Source: Patescibacteria group bacterium
GTDB taxonomy: Bacteria; Patescibacteriota; Minisyncoccia; Phycocordibacterales; EsbW-18
Assembly (NCBI GenBank): GCA_030917725.1
Contig: JAUPUE010000042.1
Location: 1-44,141, forward strand
Length of the DNA stretch: 44,141 bases
Direction: 5' to 3'
In this document: positions 1 through 7,728 of the stretch, one piece after another
Layout: every line of letters begins with the position of its first letter
How positions within the stretch are numbered: the stretch's first letter is position 1
Notes under the pieces: generated by a model
Told to the model about the DNA's origin: nothing
Database searches by the model: none
The model's input: the letters and a program-made list of their open reading frames with translations, nothing else
Translations under genes and position numbers: made by a program

Positions 1-136
1 GCACGAAGAACGCAACACGGAACCCGCTCTTGTGGAGCCGGTGTGCCATGCGGTCGGTCGAATCAACAAGACGGCCACCAAAAAACCAGATGACCGCCAT
101 CGACAAAACGAAGAGTGCTAGATGACCGAGGATCAT
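1..136 (-). CDS. Membrane protein, N-terminal part only (runs off the window)
   Basis: An open frame starts at ATG 136 and continues to base 1, giving 45 residues. It begins with a hydrophobic helix (about residues 1-17, ending A-V-I-W-F-F-G-G), then a polar stretch R-L-V-D-S-T-D-R and H-R-L-H-K-S-G-F, then the start of a second hydrophobic segment. This pattern resembles the first helices of CaCA-type sodium/calcium antiporters, but that is a guess from one helix and loop. It lies 22 nt downstream of the FKBP gene on the same strand, so co-transcription is likely. No Shine-Dalgarno sequence is visible; a small hairpin (139-153) sits just before the start. Confidence 0.6.
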   Translation of the reverse strand, partial: MILGHLALFVLSMAVIWFFGGRLVDSTDRMAHRLHKSGFRVAFFV

Positions 137-138
137 AA

Positions 139-153
139 ATCGGCGATGCCGAT
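139..153 (-). other. Short hairpin directly before a start codon
   Basis: ATCGGC and GCCGAT (139-144 and 148-153) pair around a GAT loop, two bases from the start codon of the membrane protein. There is no T-run, so it is not a standard terminator. It could limit access to the start site or be chance. Confidence 0.35.
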
Positions 154-158
154 ATCAG

Positions 159-530
159 TTAGTTGATTGAGACGAGCTCAACGTCAAAGATGAGTGTCGA
201 ACCGCCTGGGATTGGACCGTGGTCTTGAGCACCGTATCCGAGTTCAGGTGGGATTGTGAGGACTTTCTTCTCTCCTACTGCCATGCCGAGGATACCCTGA
301 TCCCATCCTGCGATAACTTGTCCCGAACCGAGTGTGAACTGAATCGGCTCTCCACGAGGAATGCTCGAGTCGAAAACGGTTCCATCAACGAGCTTGCCTG
401 TGTAATGTACCCCAACAACATCTCCGTTCTGTGCTGTTTGTGCTTCCATACCTGTAGAATTCCTATTGATTAAAAAGTATCCTCCAACGAGGACGGCTGC
501 GATGATAATAAGCGCTGTTGCTGTTTTCAT
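159..530 (-). CDS. Membrane-anchored FKBP-type peptidyl-prolyl isomerase
   Basis: A 123-residue protein with one N-terminal membrane helix (about 4-21) followed by a single minimal FKBP domain (about 35-122). The family's active-site aromatic set is present: Y43, F53-D54, F65, V72-I73, W76, Y99 and F115. Known role: cis-trans isomerisation of X-Pro bonds; the anchor suggests folding of exported proteins on the outer face of the membrane. ATG 530 is the only sensible start. A membrane protein gene follows after 22 nt. Family assignment is firm; the substrate is unknown. Confidence 0.93.
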   Translation of the reverse strand: MKTATALIIIAAVLVGGYFLINRNSTGMEAQTAQNGDVVGVHYTGKLVDGTVFDSSIPRGEPIQFTLGSGQVIAGWDQGILGMAVGEKKVLTIPPELGYGAQDHGPIPGGSTLIFDVELVSIN

Positions 531-564
531 ATGCCCTGTAGTCTACCATACCGTCCAGACGCAA

Positions 565-590
565 CACGACCCCGCCGAAGCGGGGTCGTG
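565..590 (-). terminator. Hairpin with C(UUCG)G tetraloop after the cold-shock gene
   Basis: An 11-bp perfect stem (565-575 with 580-590) closes on a CGAA loop; on the minus-strand transcript this reads C-UUCG-G, the extra-stable tetraloop. It lies 12 nt after the cold-shock stop codon. There is no clear T-run, so it may stabilise the 3' end as much as terminate. Confidence 0.6.
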
Positions 591-601
591 AGGACGAAGC
601 G

Positions 602-805
602 CTACGCGCGTCGTACGTTCTCGGCAGCAGGACCACGAGGAGTGTCCTTGATGTCGAAAGCGAGTTCATCGCCTTCCTTGAGCTCTGCGAGGGTCAAAGG
701 AGCCTGGAGCGCGTCTTTGTGGAAGAAGATGTCCTTCTCACCACCTTCACGTCCGATGAATCCGAAATCCTTGCCTTCGAGAGGCTTCTTCATTTTTCCG
801 TTCAT
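602..805 (-). CDS. Cold-shock-domain (CspA-like) nucleic-acid-binding protein
   Basis: A 67-residue single-domain protein. The RNP1 motif is K-D-F-G-F-I (12-17) and RNP2 is D-I-F-F-H (25-29), followed by L-K-E-G-D-E-L-A-F-D-I and a C-terminal G-P-A-A-E-N-V, as in cold-shock domains that bind single-stranded RNA or DNA. The usual first strand G-x-V-K-W-F-N is replaced by K-M-K-K-P-L-E, so one RNA-stacking aromatic is missing. It is a single gene with its own terminator-like hairpin. ATG 805 is the first start; an internal ATG four codons later (793) is an alternative. Confidence 0.85.
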   Translation of the reverse strand: MNGKMKKPLEGKDFGFIGREGGEKDIFFHKDALQAPLTLAELKEGDELAFDIKDTPRGPAAENVRRA

Positions 806-895
806 ATATTTGTGTGTGACTGGTATATATACCCGGAAACTCGACTAAGTTTTGGTACCTCTATACACAGTAGCACCTTTTGACAGATAAGTATG

Positions 896-901
896 TATAC
901 T
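896..901 (+). promoter_or_regulatory. -10 box (TATACT) of a probably leaderless gene
   Basis: TATACT ends 7 nt before ATG 909, placing the expected transcript start at or one base before the start codon. A TTGACA at 880-885 is too close (10 bp) to serve as its -35. Confidence 0.45.
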
Positions 902-908
902 GGCCGAT

Positions 909-2159
909 ATGGATCAAAAAGAGCCCACTATATGGGATGTAGCCGTAATCGGTGGCGGACCGGCGGGAATGATGGCAGCCGGGCGTGCAGCGGAGCTCGG
1001 TAAGCGCGTCATCCTCATCGAAAAGAACAAAAAGCTCGGTGAGAAGCTCCTCATCACCGGCGGCGGTCGCTGCAACGTCACCAATGCCGAACTCGACACC
1101 CGTACGCTCCTCGCCAAGTTCAAAGACGCTGAGCAATTTCTCTTTTCGGCATTTGCACAGTGGAATGTGCAGGAGACACTCGACTTCTTCAACGGTCGCG
1201 GCATGGAGACCAAGATTGAAGCTGAGAAGCGTGTCTTCCCTGTTTCAAATAAATCCCAGTCGGTGTGGGATGTGCTTGTTGAGTATATGAAAAAGGGTGA
1301 TGTAACCATTCTCTCCAACTCCCCTGTCTCTGGATTCGTTACTGAGAAGGATTCGATCAAATCAGTGACACTGACAAATGGAAAAGAAATCCACGCCAAG
1401 TCGTTCATCCTCGCAACAGGCGGAACGTCGCGTCCCGAGACCGGTTCAACAGGCGACGGCTTTGGCTGGCTTCGTACCATCGGCCACACGGTCACCGAAC
1501 CCACCGCCGCGCTCGTGCCGGTGTCGGTAAAAGACGAATGGGTCAAAAAGCTCCAGGGCATCAGCCTCCCCACTGCCAAACTCACTGCGTTTCAAAATGG
1601 CGAAAAACAAGAAGTCCGCAAAGGAAAGATGCTCTTCACACACTTTGGCATCAGCGGTCCTGCTGTGCTCAACATGAGCAGCTCCATCAGCGAGCTTCTC
1701 AAATATGGTGACGTGACGCTCGAACTCGATTTGCTCCCAACTCACGATCACGCCCAGCTCAACACAGCGCTGCAAGATTTGTTTAAAGAAGAAACCAACA
1801 AGAAGCTCAAGAATGCGCTCCCAAAATTGATTCCATCAGCATTCATCCCTGCGGTGTGTGAACTCGCAAAGGTTGACGGCGAAACGTTTTGTAACGAAGT
1901 ATCTCGTGAAGCGCGCATGCGACTCATTGATACGCTCAAAGGCATGGAAATGCACGTCAAAGGCTTACTCGGCATGGACAAAGCAATCATCGCCTCGGGC
2001 GGTGTTGCTCTCAACGAAGTTGATTTCAAAACGATGCGCTCAAAGCGCTATCCGAACCTTCACCTCATCGGCGACGTGCTCGATATCGATCGCCCATCGG
2101 GCGGCTACAGTCTTCAACTCTGTTGGACAACAGGGAGAGTCGCAGGAGAGGCGGCTTAG
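909..2159 (+). CDS. YhiN/HI0933-family FAD-dependent oxidoreductase
   Basis: A 416-residue flavoprotein of the HI0933/YhiN family. The N-terminal FAD-binding Rossmann motif is V-I-G-G-G-P-A-G (about 14-21), followed by the family motif G-E-K-L-L-I-T-G-G-G-R-C-N (about 44-56). A second dinucleotide-type segment I-L-A-T-G-G-T-S-R-P-E lies near 165-176, and the C-terminal G-D-V-L-D-I-D-R-P-S-G-G-Y-S (about 390-403) closes the FAD site. Length is normal for the family. The substrate is unknown for most members. It is a single gene read toward the ABC-F gene, with stop codons overlapping by four bases. Confidence 0.92.
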   Translation: MDQKEPTIWDVAVIGGGPAGMMAAGRAAELGKRVILIEKNKKLGEKLLITGGGRCNVTNAELDTRTLLAKFKDAEQFLFSAFAQWNVQETLDFFNGRGMETKIEAEKRVFPVSNKSQSVWDVLVEYMKKGDVTILSNSPVSGFVTEKDSIKSVTLTNGKEIHAKSFILATGGTSRPETGSTGDGFGWLRTIGHTVTEPTAALVPVSVKDEWVKKLQGISLPTAKLTAFQNGEKQEVRKGKMLFTHFGISGPAVLNMSSSISELLKYGDVTLELDLLPTHDHAQLNTALQDLFKEETNKKLKNALPKLIPSAFIPAVCELAKVDGETFCNEVSREARMRLIDTLKGMEMHVKGLLGMDKAIIASGGVALNEVDFKTMRSKRYPNLHLIGDVLDIDRPSGGYSLQLCWTTGRVAGEAA

Positions 2160-3640
2160 TCCTCTTCCTTCTTAGGACCAGCCTTCTTTCCAAGATCGAG
2201 TGTTTCATCGATGCGGATTTGAGCGACGAATTCGGGTACGTGAGAAACGAGAACCATTGCGCCTTCATATTTATCGAGTGCTGCAGCAATAATCGGCAAG
2301 TGACGGAAGTTGATGTGGTTGGTCGGCTCGTCGAGGATGAGAAGGCCTGGGCGCTGGAGCACCAAACGTGCAAAAGCAACGAGTCCCTTCTGTCCTTCTG
2401 AAAGGCTTCCGATTTTTGAATAGATAGTCTCACCAGTGATGAGGAATCCTGCCGCAACATTGCGGAGCGTTTCTTCAATCTCCTTCTCCATCACCTGCGC
2501 AAGCGATTCGTAGACGGTGTCGTCAAAGTTGAGTGTTGAGAAATCCTGACGGTAGTAGCCGACTTTTACGCCAGGAGCGATTGTTGCTCCGTCAGCTTTG
2601 CCGGATGCGAGCGCTTCGAGGAGCGTGGTCTTACCGATGCCGTTGGGGCCTTTGAGCAAGAGGTGCTCGCGCTTCTTGAGAGAGACTTTGACCTTTTTGT
2701 TTGTTGGCTTGTGATCAAGCAAGATACTCACGCTCGAGATCTCAAGCACCGGACCGATGGTCTCGCTTGAAACAGGAATAGTGAACGGACGGATGGTCTT
2801 GTCTTCTTTACGCACATCAACCTTCTCTTCTTCGAGCTCTTCAGCCTCTTCACGCATCTTTTTGGCAACCAAACGCATCTTTCCTCCCTTGTGAGCAAAG
2901 AAGTTCGCCTTGTCTTTGTTCTCCTGAATCTTCTTGGCAAGCTGAGCGTTCTTCATGTTCTCCTTTTCCAAACGAAGTTTGATCTGCTCAACCACATCGG
3001 TGTAGTCACCGACATACTGCTCCATCTTTTTCGTGAACACGTCGAGATAGAGAACGCCGTGGGTGAACGCGTTGAGGAACTCGGCATCGTGGGAGATGAC
3101 GATACAGGTCTTTTTGTAATCAATGAGGAACTTGGTGAGGTGTTCGATGCCCGCAGTGTCCAAGTTGTTGGTCGGCTCGTCGAGGAGCAAAAGGTCGGGG
3201 TCTTGAATGAGCGCCGATGCGAGCAAGAGACGCGCCTGCTGACCACCTGAGAACGAACGAATGATGCGGTCGTGGAGCTTCTCGTGTCCGATGAGGTTTA
3301 CCACTTCCAAAACTGCATCAATCTTTGGGTCGATATCGTAAATTTTCTTATCAAAAGACTTTTCAAAATATTCACGGACCGTGAGGTCAAGCTGGTCGCG
3401 TGGGATTACCTGACGCGCGGTAGCGATGCTGATGCCCTGACCGAGCATGATGGTACCGTTTTCAGGCTTGAGGTCGCCCATCATGAGCCCAAAAAGAGTC
3501 GATTTCCCTGCCCCGTTCTGTCCCATGAGCGCGATCTTTTTGCCACGGCGAATGTTAAAATCCACCTCTTCAAGGATGGGTTTGCGTGGGCCGTGCTCAA
3601 ATGAGACGCCTTCGAACCGTACAATCGTGTCATCTGCCAT
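2156..3640 (-). CDS. ABC-F family ATPase (ribosome-associated type)
   Basis: A 494-residue protein with two fused ABC ATPase domains and no membrane segment, typical of ABC-F translation factors. Domain 1 has Walker A G-Q-N-G-A-G-K-S-T, signature S-F-S-G-G-Q-Q and Walker B L-L-L-L-D-E-P-T-N. A charged, coiled-coil-prone linker rich in K and E follows. Domain 2 has Walker A G-P-N-G-I-G-K-T-T, a weakened signature L-S-E-G-Q-K-G, and L-L-I-L-D-E-P-T-N-H. I start it at ATG 3640 (M-A-D-D-T), because the longer frame to 3787 only reads into a dispersed repeat. Known members act at the ribosome exit or peptidyl-transferase sites; which one this is cannot be told. Confidence 0.93.
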   Translation of the reverse strand: MADDTIVRFEGVSFEHGPRKPILEEVDFNIRRGKKIALMGQNGAGKSTLFGLMMGDLKPENGTIMLGQGISIATARQVIPRDQLDLTVREYFEKSFDKKIYDIDPKIDAVLEVVNLIGHEKLHDRIIRSFSGGQQARLLLASALIQDPDLLLLDEPTNNLDTAGIEHLTKFLIDYKKTCIVISHDAEFLNAFTHGVLYLDVFTKKMEQYVGDYTDVVEQIKLRLEKENMKNAQLAKKIQENKDKANFFAHKGGKMRLVAKKMREEAEELEEEKVDVRKEDKTIRPFTIPVSSETIGPVLEISSVSILLDHKPTNKKVKVSLKKREHLLLKGPNGIGKTTLLEALASGKADGATIAPGVKVGYYRQDFSTLNFDDTVYESLAQVMEKEIEETLRNVAAGFLITGETIYSKIGSLSEGQKGLVAFARLVLQRPGLLILDEPTNHINFRHLPIIAAALDKYEGAMVLVSHVPEFVAQIRIDETLDLGKKAGPKKEED

Positions 3641-3687
3641 AGAAGCTACAAAGTACAGTAAAAACGGGCTCTTGGCTATGTGCTTCG

Positions 3688-3807
3688 CGAAATATATGGC
3701 GCAGAGCGGAGTGGATCCGGGTTTTTCCGAGCTTGCTTGCCTCGCCGAAGCTTTAGCGAAGGCGGGCGAGGACAAAACACGGACCACGCAGCGAAGGTCA
3801 TACCACG
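3688..3807 (-). repeat. Dispersed repeat, long copy (120 bp), upstream of ABC-F
   Basis: This segment is nearly identical to 38490-38578. Shared blocks include GGCGCAGAGCGGAGTGGATC and GGACAAAACACGGACCACGC. This copy carries 31 extra bases around 3733-3766 with a hairpin (CTCGCC and GGCGGGCGAG arms around GAAGCTTTAGCGAA). It ends 47 bp before the ABC-F start, in the same orientation and at almost the same distance as the other copy before prfB. Confidence 0.8.
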
Positions 3808-3853
3808 TTGAGTTCTCTTCCTCGGAAGGTGGTCGCTTCGTGTTGGGACAAAT

Positions 3854-3879
3854 ACAAAACGCCCTTTCGGGCGTTTTGT
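3854..3879 (-). terminator. Intrinsic terminator after the acidic peptidoglycan-binding gene
   Basis: A perfect 11-bp inverted repeat, ACAAAACGCCC with GGGCGTTTTGT, around a four-base loop. On the minus strand the stem ends in TTTTGTATTTGT. It starts 22 nt after the stop codon at 3902. Confidence 0.8.
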
Positions 3880-3901
3880 GCGAGCACTATTCTAGGAAGA
3901 C

Positions 3902-5107
3902 CTAGTTCTCGTCGTCGACGAAGACAACCTTGGTGTCGTGATCGTTGAGACCATTTGAGATAGTTATCTCACCTCCGGCCGTTGTGTTGCTATCGAACCG
4001 AATAGCATTGATCTGAAGCCCGTAGAATCCAGCTGTCGCTCCTTCGTTGTCGAGAGAGACATTCAGCGTGAATGTACGTGACTCGTTATCGTCAATCTTG
4101 AAGTAGTCATCGGTATCACCGTTATTCGAGCCATCTGCCGAGAATGCAGCTGCTACGTCTCCACCGGTGTACACAGCACCCGAGCTCTCCTCGAGATAGA
4201 ACTCGATACCGTCTGAGCCGTCACTCTCATCATCATCACGCTCGGTGCTTCGAGGGATATAGAAGTCTCCATTGAATGCATTCAACGTGAACTCAATCTC
4301 GTAGTCAGCGCGATCCTTGTTGTTTCCAACAGGAGACACAGCTGATGTGCTCTCGACTGAGGTATCTCCATCGTTATCTTCATCAATCGCATCGACAGCA
4401 TCATCTGCAAGGTCTGATGCATCGTTAGCGAGGTTCTCTGCCTCCTCAAAGTCGTCAGCGGCAAAAGCACCTTGCGCGTCTTCGAGCTTTGCTTCTGCAT
4501 CGTCGAGAAGATCGTTGGCGTCATCGACATCGTCACCATCGTCATCTGCATCATCAACTTCCTGACGCGCATCGTCGATGGCCATTTCGGCATCATCAAT
4601 CGCATTTTCAGCGCTAATGGCATTTGAGTCGTTGTCATCATCGTCGTCATCGTCTCCAGTTTGTGTTGGAGTCGTATTCACTGGCTGACACAAGAGCGCG
4701 TAGCGCGCGCGGGAAAGCTGACCGAAGTAGCCCGCTGGTGGCACGAGGCCATTCGAGGACTGCCATGCCGCTACTGCGCTACGAGTAACATCGCCAAAGT
4801 AGCCGGTGGTACCAACCGCAAATGGAAAGTGATCGGTTGTTTTAAGGTAATTCTGAAGCGCTGAGACGTCGGGTCCTGTTGAACCAACGGTAAGGTCTCG
4901 GCTAAATTCGAAACAGCTTGTTGAGGTATTTCCCTGGATAGCCGCAAGCTGCGCCAAAAGCAATTCGACTTGCGCCTGCAGCTCAGCGATTGTCATCGTT
5001 GCCGCCTGAGCCTTCGGAGCAGTTACAAGCATCGCCCCTACGAGGAGAAGTCCTGTTACTGTAAAACCAAGGGCCTTCTTCCATCTATTGAGTAGTGTCG
5101 TGTTCAT
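3902..5107 (-). CDS. Secreted acidic protein with peptidoglycan-binding domain
   Basis: A 401-residue exported protein. A signal peptide (about 1-35, ending A-Q-A-A) leads into a short coiled segment (E-L-Q-A-Q-V-E-L-L-L-A-Q-L). A PG_binding_1-like domain follows (about 67-140; L-Q-N-Y-L, G-Y-F-G, A-V-A-A-W-Q). Next comes an Asp/Ala-rich helical stretch (about 155-250), then a beta-rich C-terminal domain. The acidic stretch matches the modules repeated three times in the protein at 38754-39809. It probably sits in the cell wall and may bind cations. No Shine-Dalgarno; TATCCT seven bases before the ATG is a weak -10 candidate. Confidence 0.88.
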   Translation of the reverse strand: MNTTLLNRWKKALGFTVTGLLLVGAMLVTAPKAQAATMTIAELQAQVELLLAQLAAIQGNTSTSCFEFSRDLTVGSTGPDVSALQNYLKTTDHFPFAVGTTGYFGDVTRSAVAAWQSSNGLVPPAGYFGQLSRARYALLCQPVNTTPTQTGDDDDDDDNDSNAISAENAIDDAEMAIDDARQEVDDADDDGDDVDDANDLLDDAEAKLEDAQGAFAADDFEEAENLANDASDLADDAVDAIDEDNDGDTSVESTSAVSPVGNNKDRADYEIEFTLNAFNGDFYIPRSTERDDDESDGSDGIEFYLEESSGAVYTGGDVAAAFSADGSNNGDTDDYFKIDDNESRTFTLNVSLDNEGATAGFYGLQINAIRFDSNTTAGGEITISNGLNDHDTKVVFVDDEN

Positions 5108-5129
5108 AATGGATAGGATAGGGTTGATA

Positions 5130-5154
5130 AAGGACGGGAGTGCTTCCCGTCCTT
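5130..5154 (-). terminator. Hairpin between two minus-strand genes
   Basis: AAGGACGGGA pairs with TCCCGTCCTT (10 bp, 5-base loop). On the minus strand it is followed by TTTATC. It can end transcripts from the gene at 5295-5750, although it lies 141 nt after that stop and only 22 nt before the next start. Confidence 0.55.
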
Positions 5155-5294
5155 ACCTAAAGGATAGCCTGTTGAAAGCAACGAGACGATAGCAGTCGAA
5201 GTGGATAGCATCAAAGGCCGTGAGACACGATATAGCCTCACGCGAACGGTTCACCCTCGAGATTTTTACGTGAGGTTATTTTCCCAATACGAAA

Positions 5295-5750
5295 TTAGCT
5301 CGCGCGCGTTGTTCGGCTCCGTTTTACAGGAGTAGTAGTCGTGGTCTTCGTTGGTGTCGTAGGCTTTGGCTCAGGAGCGGTGATGGTGTTCTGCTGATTT
5401 TGCAAAGCTTGAATCTGAGCCATGGTGGACTGAAGAAACGCCACATCAATCTCAGGGGTTTGAGGTACGTCAGCGGGTGGAACAACCGGCACGTCATTTG
5501 ATGCGACCCGCTCTTCCCTATCTTCTTTGTCTTCTTTGGTAGACGCAGTTGCTCGTTGACGGACAACATCAAGATCACGTGCAAGAGCCGCATTCGAATC
5601 CTGTATTTGAACAATCTGGTCCTCAAGCTCGCTGATGTGCAAGGCTTGTTCTTCAAGGCGTTCGTGCCATGCGAATCCGGTACGGCCAATGCCGAGCGAT
5701 GAGGCAATCAAGAGAAGTGTTACAGCAATATTTTGTGTATCAGATTTCAT
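5295..5750 (-). CDS. Membrane-anchored coiled-coil protein of unknown function
   Basis: A 151-residue protein: one N-terminal membrane helix (about 8-25), a coiled coil (E-E-Q-A-L-H-I-S-E-L-E-D-Q-I-V-Q-I onward, about 32-70), then a Pro/Thr-rich tail ending K-R-S-R-T-T-R-A-S. I recognise no domain. I start it at ATG 5750, 11 nt after the rubredoxin stop, so the two genes form an operon. The longer frame to 5819 would run far into rubredoxin. Because the rubredoxin promoter carries the response-regulator operator described here, this protein is probably under the same control. No Shine-Dalgarno; the leader is a CT-run. Confidence 0.78.
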   Translation of the reverse strand: MKSDTQNIAVTLLLIASSLGIGRTGFAWHERLEEQALHISELEDQIVQIQDSNAALARDLDVVRQRATASTKEDKEDREERVASNDVPVVPPADVPQTPEIDVAFLQSTMAQIQALQNQQNTITAPEPKPTTPTKTTTTTPVKRSRTTRAS

Positions 5751-5761
5751 AGAGAGAGAGA

Positions 5762-5932
5762 TTAGTCGATTCGTTGCCACAGATGCGTATCTCGTTTGAG
5801 CGTATCGCACTCCGGGCATTTGAAATCATCAGGAAGCGTCTCCCATTTTGTTCCAGGAGCGATGCCCTGTTCAGGGAAACCTTTTTCCTCATCATATGTC
5901 CATCCACAATCAAGACAAACGTACTGTGCCAT
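5762..5932 (-). CDS. Rubredoxin
   Basis: A 56-residue rubredoxin: C6-x-x-C9-G and C39-P-x-C42 form the two knuckles that hold a single iron. The usual Y-D-x-x-x-G and P-G-T-x-W-x-x-L-P-D-D-F segments lie between them. It carries one electron in the cytoplasm, usually fed by an NAD(P)H-dependent reductase. ATG 5932 is chosen because the frame matches from there; the longer reading to 5962 adds ten unrelated residues. It lies 66 nt after the kinase stop and has its own operator and promoter. The FAD/NAD(P) reductase at 9309-10016 is a possible partner, by inference. Confidence 0.96.
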   Translation of the reverse strand: MAQYVCLDCGWTYDEEKGFPEQGIAPGTKWETLPDDFKCPECDTLKRDTHLWQRID

Positions 5933-5944
5933 AAAGATATCGGT

Positions 5945-5950
5945 TAACGG
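5945..5950 (-). promoter_or_regulatory. Palindromic GTTAAC between rubredoxin start and promoter
   Basis: A six-base palindrome within the rubredoxin leader (minus strand CCGTTAACCGATATC). It may be chance; noted because the leader is otherwise featureless. Confidence 0.15.
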
Positions 5951-5957
5951 TAGTAAC

Positions 5958-5997
5958 AACACAACACTACCTGCCCACGATGAATCTTTGATGAATG
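5958..5997 (-). promoter_or_regulatory. Response-regulator operator and promoter of the rubredoxin operon
   Basis: On the minus strand, CATTCATCAAA is followed directly by GATTCATCGTG: two seven-base half-sites 11 bp apart, the phasing used by OmpR/PhoB regulators. TAGTGT, a possible -10, begins exactly 17 bp after the start of the second half-site. The site before apbE has the same half-sites, the same 11-bp phase and the same 17-bp distance to TACTCT. The operator overlaps the last codons and stop of the kinase gene. Confidence 0.7.
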
Positions 5998-5998
5998 A

Positions 5999-7036
5999 CT
6001 AGGAGACCAGTGGAAAACGGAGTGTTACCGTCGTCCCGTGTCCAGTTTGGCTTTCAACAGCAACAGATCCGCCGTGGCGTTCGACAATCTCTTTGACGAT
6101 GGCCAAGCCAAGACCTGCGCCGTTTTCACGCGCACCACGAGATGTATCAGCTTTATAAAAGCGATCAAAAACAAGAGGAATGTCAGCAGAAGCTATACCG
6201 ATGCCGGTATCAGCTACACGAATTAATGCATGACCAGCTTCCTGTGTAAGAGTAATTGTTACACCGCCGTCCGACGTGTAGTCGACAGCGTTCGTGATGA
6301 CATTCATGAGCGCTCTCTGTATATCCGAAGCAACACCGTTGACAGTGATTGGTGAAGCAACTCCTTGGTACAACAGTGTGAGATTCTTTTTCTGTGCATA
6401 CGGTCGAACTACATCGCACATGGTGCCAATAATCGTGCCGAGATCAATTGTCTCAAAAACGGCTTTGTTGGAAACACCACGGGCAAGCATCAAAAGATCA
6501 TCAGAAAGTTTTGAGAGCCGCCGAGATTCTTCGAGCATGTCAGCGATGAACGTGCGGTAGCTTGCAGGCGACTGCTCGCGAGAAAGAGCGACTTCGGCAC
6601 CTGCGCGCATAACGGTGAGAGGCGTACGAAGTTCGTGCGCGGCATCTGCGATGAAGCGCTCTTGGCGTTCATAGGATTCTTCGATAGGACGAAGTGTTTT
6701 TCGAGAGAGTATAGACGCCAGTATGACAACAAACAGCATGATGAGCCCGCTTGCAAAAGCTTGTGCCACAAGAAGATCATCATCAATACTCTTCTCATCA
6801 CCAAAATCGGCTATGATCGAACCCTCATCACCATCATCATCAAACCCGTGGTCCTCATCGGATTCGCTCTCAATAACAAGAGCAGCGCCGTCTCCCTCTT
6901 CTTCGATATGAATTCTTTGAGTGAATATGAAATAGATGAAGAGATTGAAAAGCGCGAGAAGTATAAAAACACCGACCGCATACCATGCAGTGAGCACGAG
7001 ACGAGCACGTCGAAACGTCTTAGACGTTTGTTGCAT
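5999..7036 (-). CDS. Sensor histidine kinase with acidic external loop
   Basis: A 345-residue transmembrane kinase. It has TM1 (about 12-38), an external loop of about 48 residues (39-87) with roughly 20 Asp/Glu, and TM2 (about 88-110). The phosphoacceptor is H134 in D-A-A-H-E-L-R-T-P-L. The ATPase domain has an N box (N-V-I-T-N-A-V), G1 V-A-D-T-G-I-G-I, an F box D-R-F-Y, and G2 G-A-G-L-G-L-A-I. ATG 7036 overlaps the regulator gene by 17 nt, giving translational coupling. The acidic loop recalls metal-sensing loops of PhoQ or PmrB-type kinases, so a cation or redox metal signal is plausible, but this is inference. Confidence 0.94.
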   Translation of the reverse strand: MQQTSKTFRRARLVLTAWYAVGVFILLALFNLFIYFIFTQRIHIEEEGDGAALVIESESDEDHGFDDDGDEGSIIADFGDEKSIDDDLLVAQAFASGLIMLFVVILASILSRKTLRPIEESYERQERFIADAAHELRTPLTVMRAGAEVALSREQSPASYRTFIADMLEESRRLSKLSDDLLMLARGVSNKAVFETIDLGTIIGTMCDVVRPYAQKKNLTLLYQGVASPITVNGVASDIQRALMNVITNAVDYTSDGGVTITLTQEAGHALIRVADTGIGIASADIPLVFDRFYKADTSRGARENGAGLGLAIVKEIVERHGGSVAVESQTGHGTTVTLRFPLVS

Positions 7037-7685
7037 ACCCCGCCCCTCTAACCGTCTTGATGTAGTGTCCTTTGCTGTCATGTAATTTTTTGCGTATCTG
7101 CTTAATGTAGGCGTCCGTGATGTTGCTTTCGGGGTCGTATGCGAAGTCCCAGCAATGTGCGAGAAGCTCGTCACGCGTAACGACCCTTCCCTTGTTGCGC
7201 ATGAAATACTCCAAAACCGAGAGCTCCTTCTGTGTCATGTGCACCTGACGCTTCCCTTGGCGAACCTCGCGCGATGCAAGGTCAAAAGACACATCGCCAA
7301 GCGTCAGTACTTCGCCCAATCGCTCTTGCGGACGTCGAAGGAGCGCGCGGACACGAGCAAGCAACTCCTTCATGTCGAACGGTTTGACGAGGTAATCATC
7401 TGCGCCACTATCAAGGCCCTGAATACGGCGGTTAACGTCACCGAGTGCCGTAACCATGATGATGGGGACGACGATATCATCATCACGCAAGCTCCTACAC
7501 ACCGCTACCCCATCCTTACCAGGCAAGAGAATATCAAGAACAATGAGATCATACGTGCTTGCGCGCGCCATACGCTCTCCCGTTTCCCCATCACGAGCAA
7601 CATCAACGGCATAACCGTCCTGCTCGAGCATTTCTTTCATATATCCCGAGAGCTTTTCGTTGTCTTCAACAAGTAACACGCGCAT
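7020..7685 (-). CDS. OmpR/PhoB-type response regulator
   Basis: A 221-residue two-domain regulator. The receiver has the acidic pocket E7-D8, phosphoacceptor D51 (V-L-D-I-L-L-P-G), T79 and K101. A winged-helix DNA-binding domain ends with the family's I-K-T-V-R-G-A-G-Y. I start at ATG 7685 (M-R-V-L-L-V-E-D-N), the normal family start; the longer frame to 7742 would run into the operator. The kinase follows with a 17-nt overlap. Regulators of this class bind tandem 11-bp-phased half-sites, as seen at 7729-7750 and 5976-5997. Confidence 0.95.
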   Translation of the reverse strand: MRVLLVEDNEKLSGYMKEMLEQDGYAVDVARDGETGERMARASTYDLIVLDILLPGKDGVAVCRSLRDDDIVVPIIMVTALGDVNRRIQGLDSGADDYLVKPFDMKELLARVRALLRRPQERLGEVLTLGDVSFDLASREVRQGKRQVHMTQKELSVLEYFMRNKGRVVTRDELLAHCWDFAYDPESNITDAYIKQIRKKLHDSKGHYIKTVRGAGYATNV

Positions 7686-7728
7686 ACGAGGCGCATGATA
7701 CTCCTCCCTCATACAAAGACAATCCAAA

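Noticed and set aside
880..885. TTGACA as -35 of the YhiN-type gene
   Set aside because: Only 10 bp from the TATACT box; no correctly spaced -10 exists before the ATG.
3641..3787. N-terminal extension of the ABC-F protein by 49 residues
   Set aside because: It reads only through the dispersed repeat, whose other copy lies outside any gene; the family starts at M-A-D-D-T.
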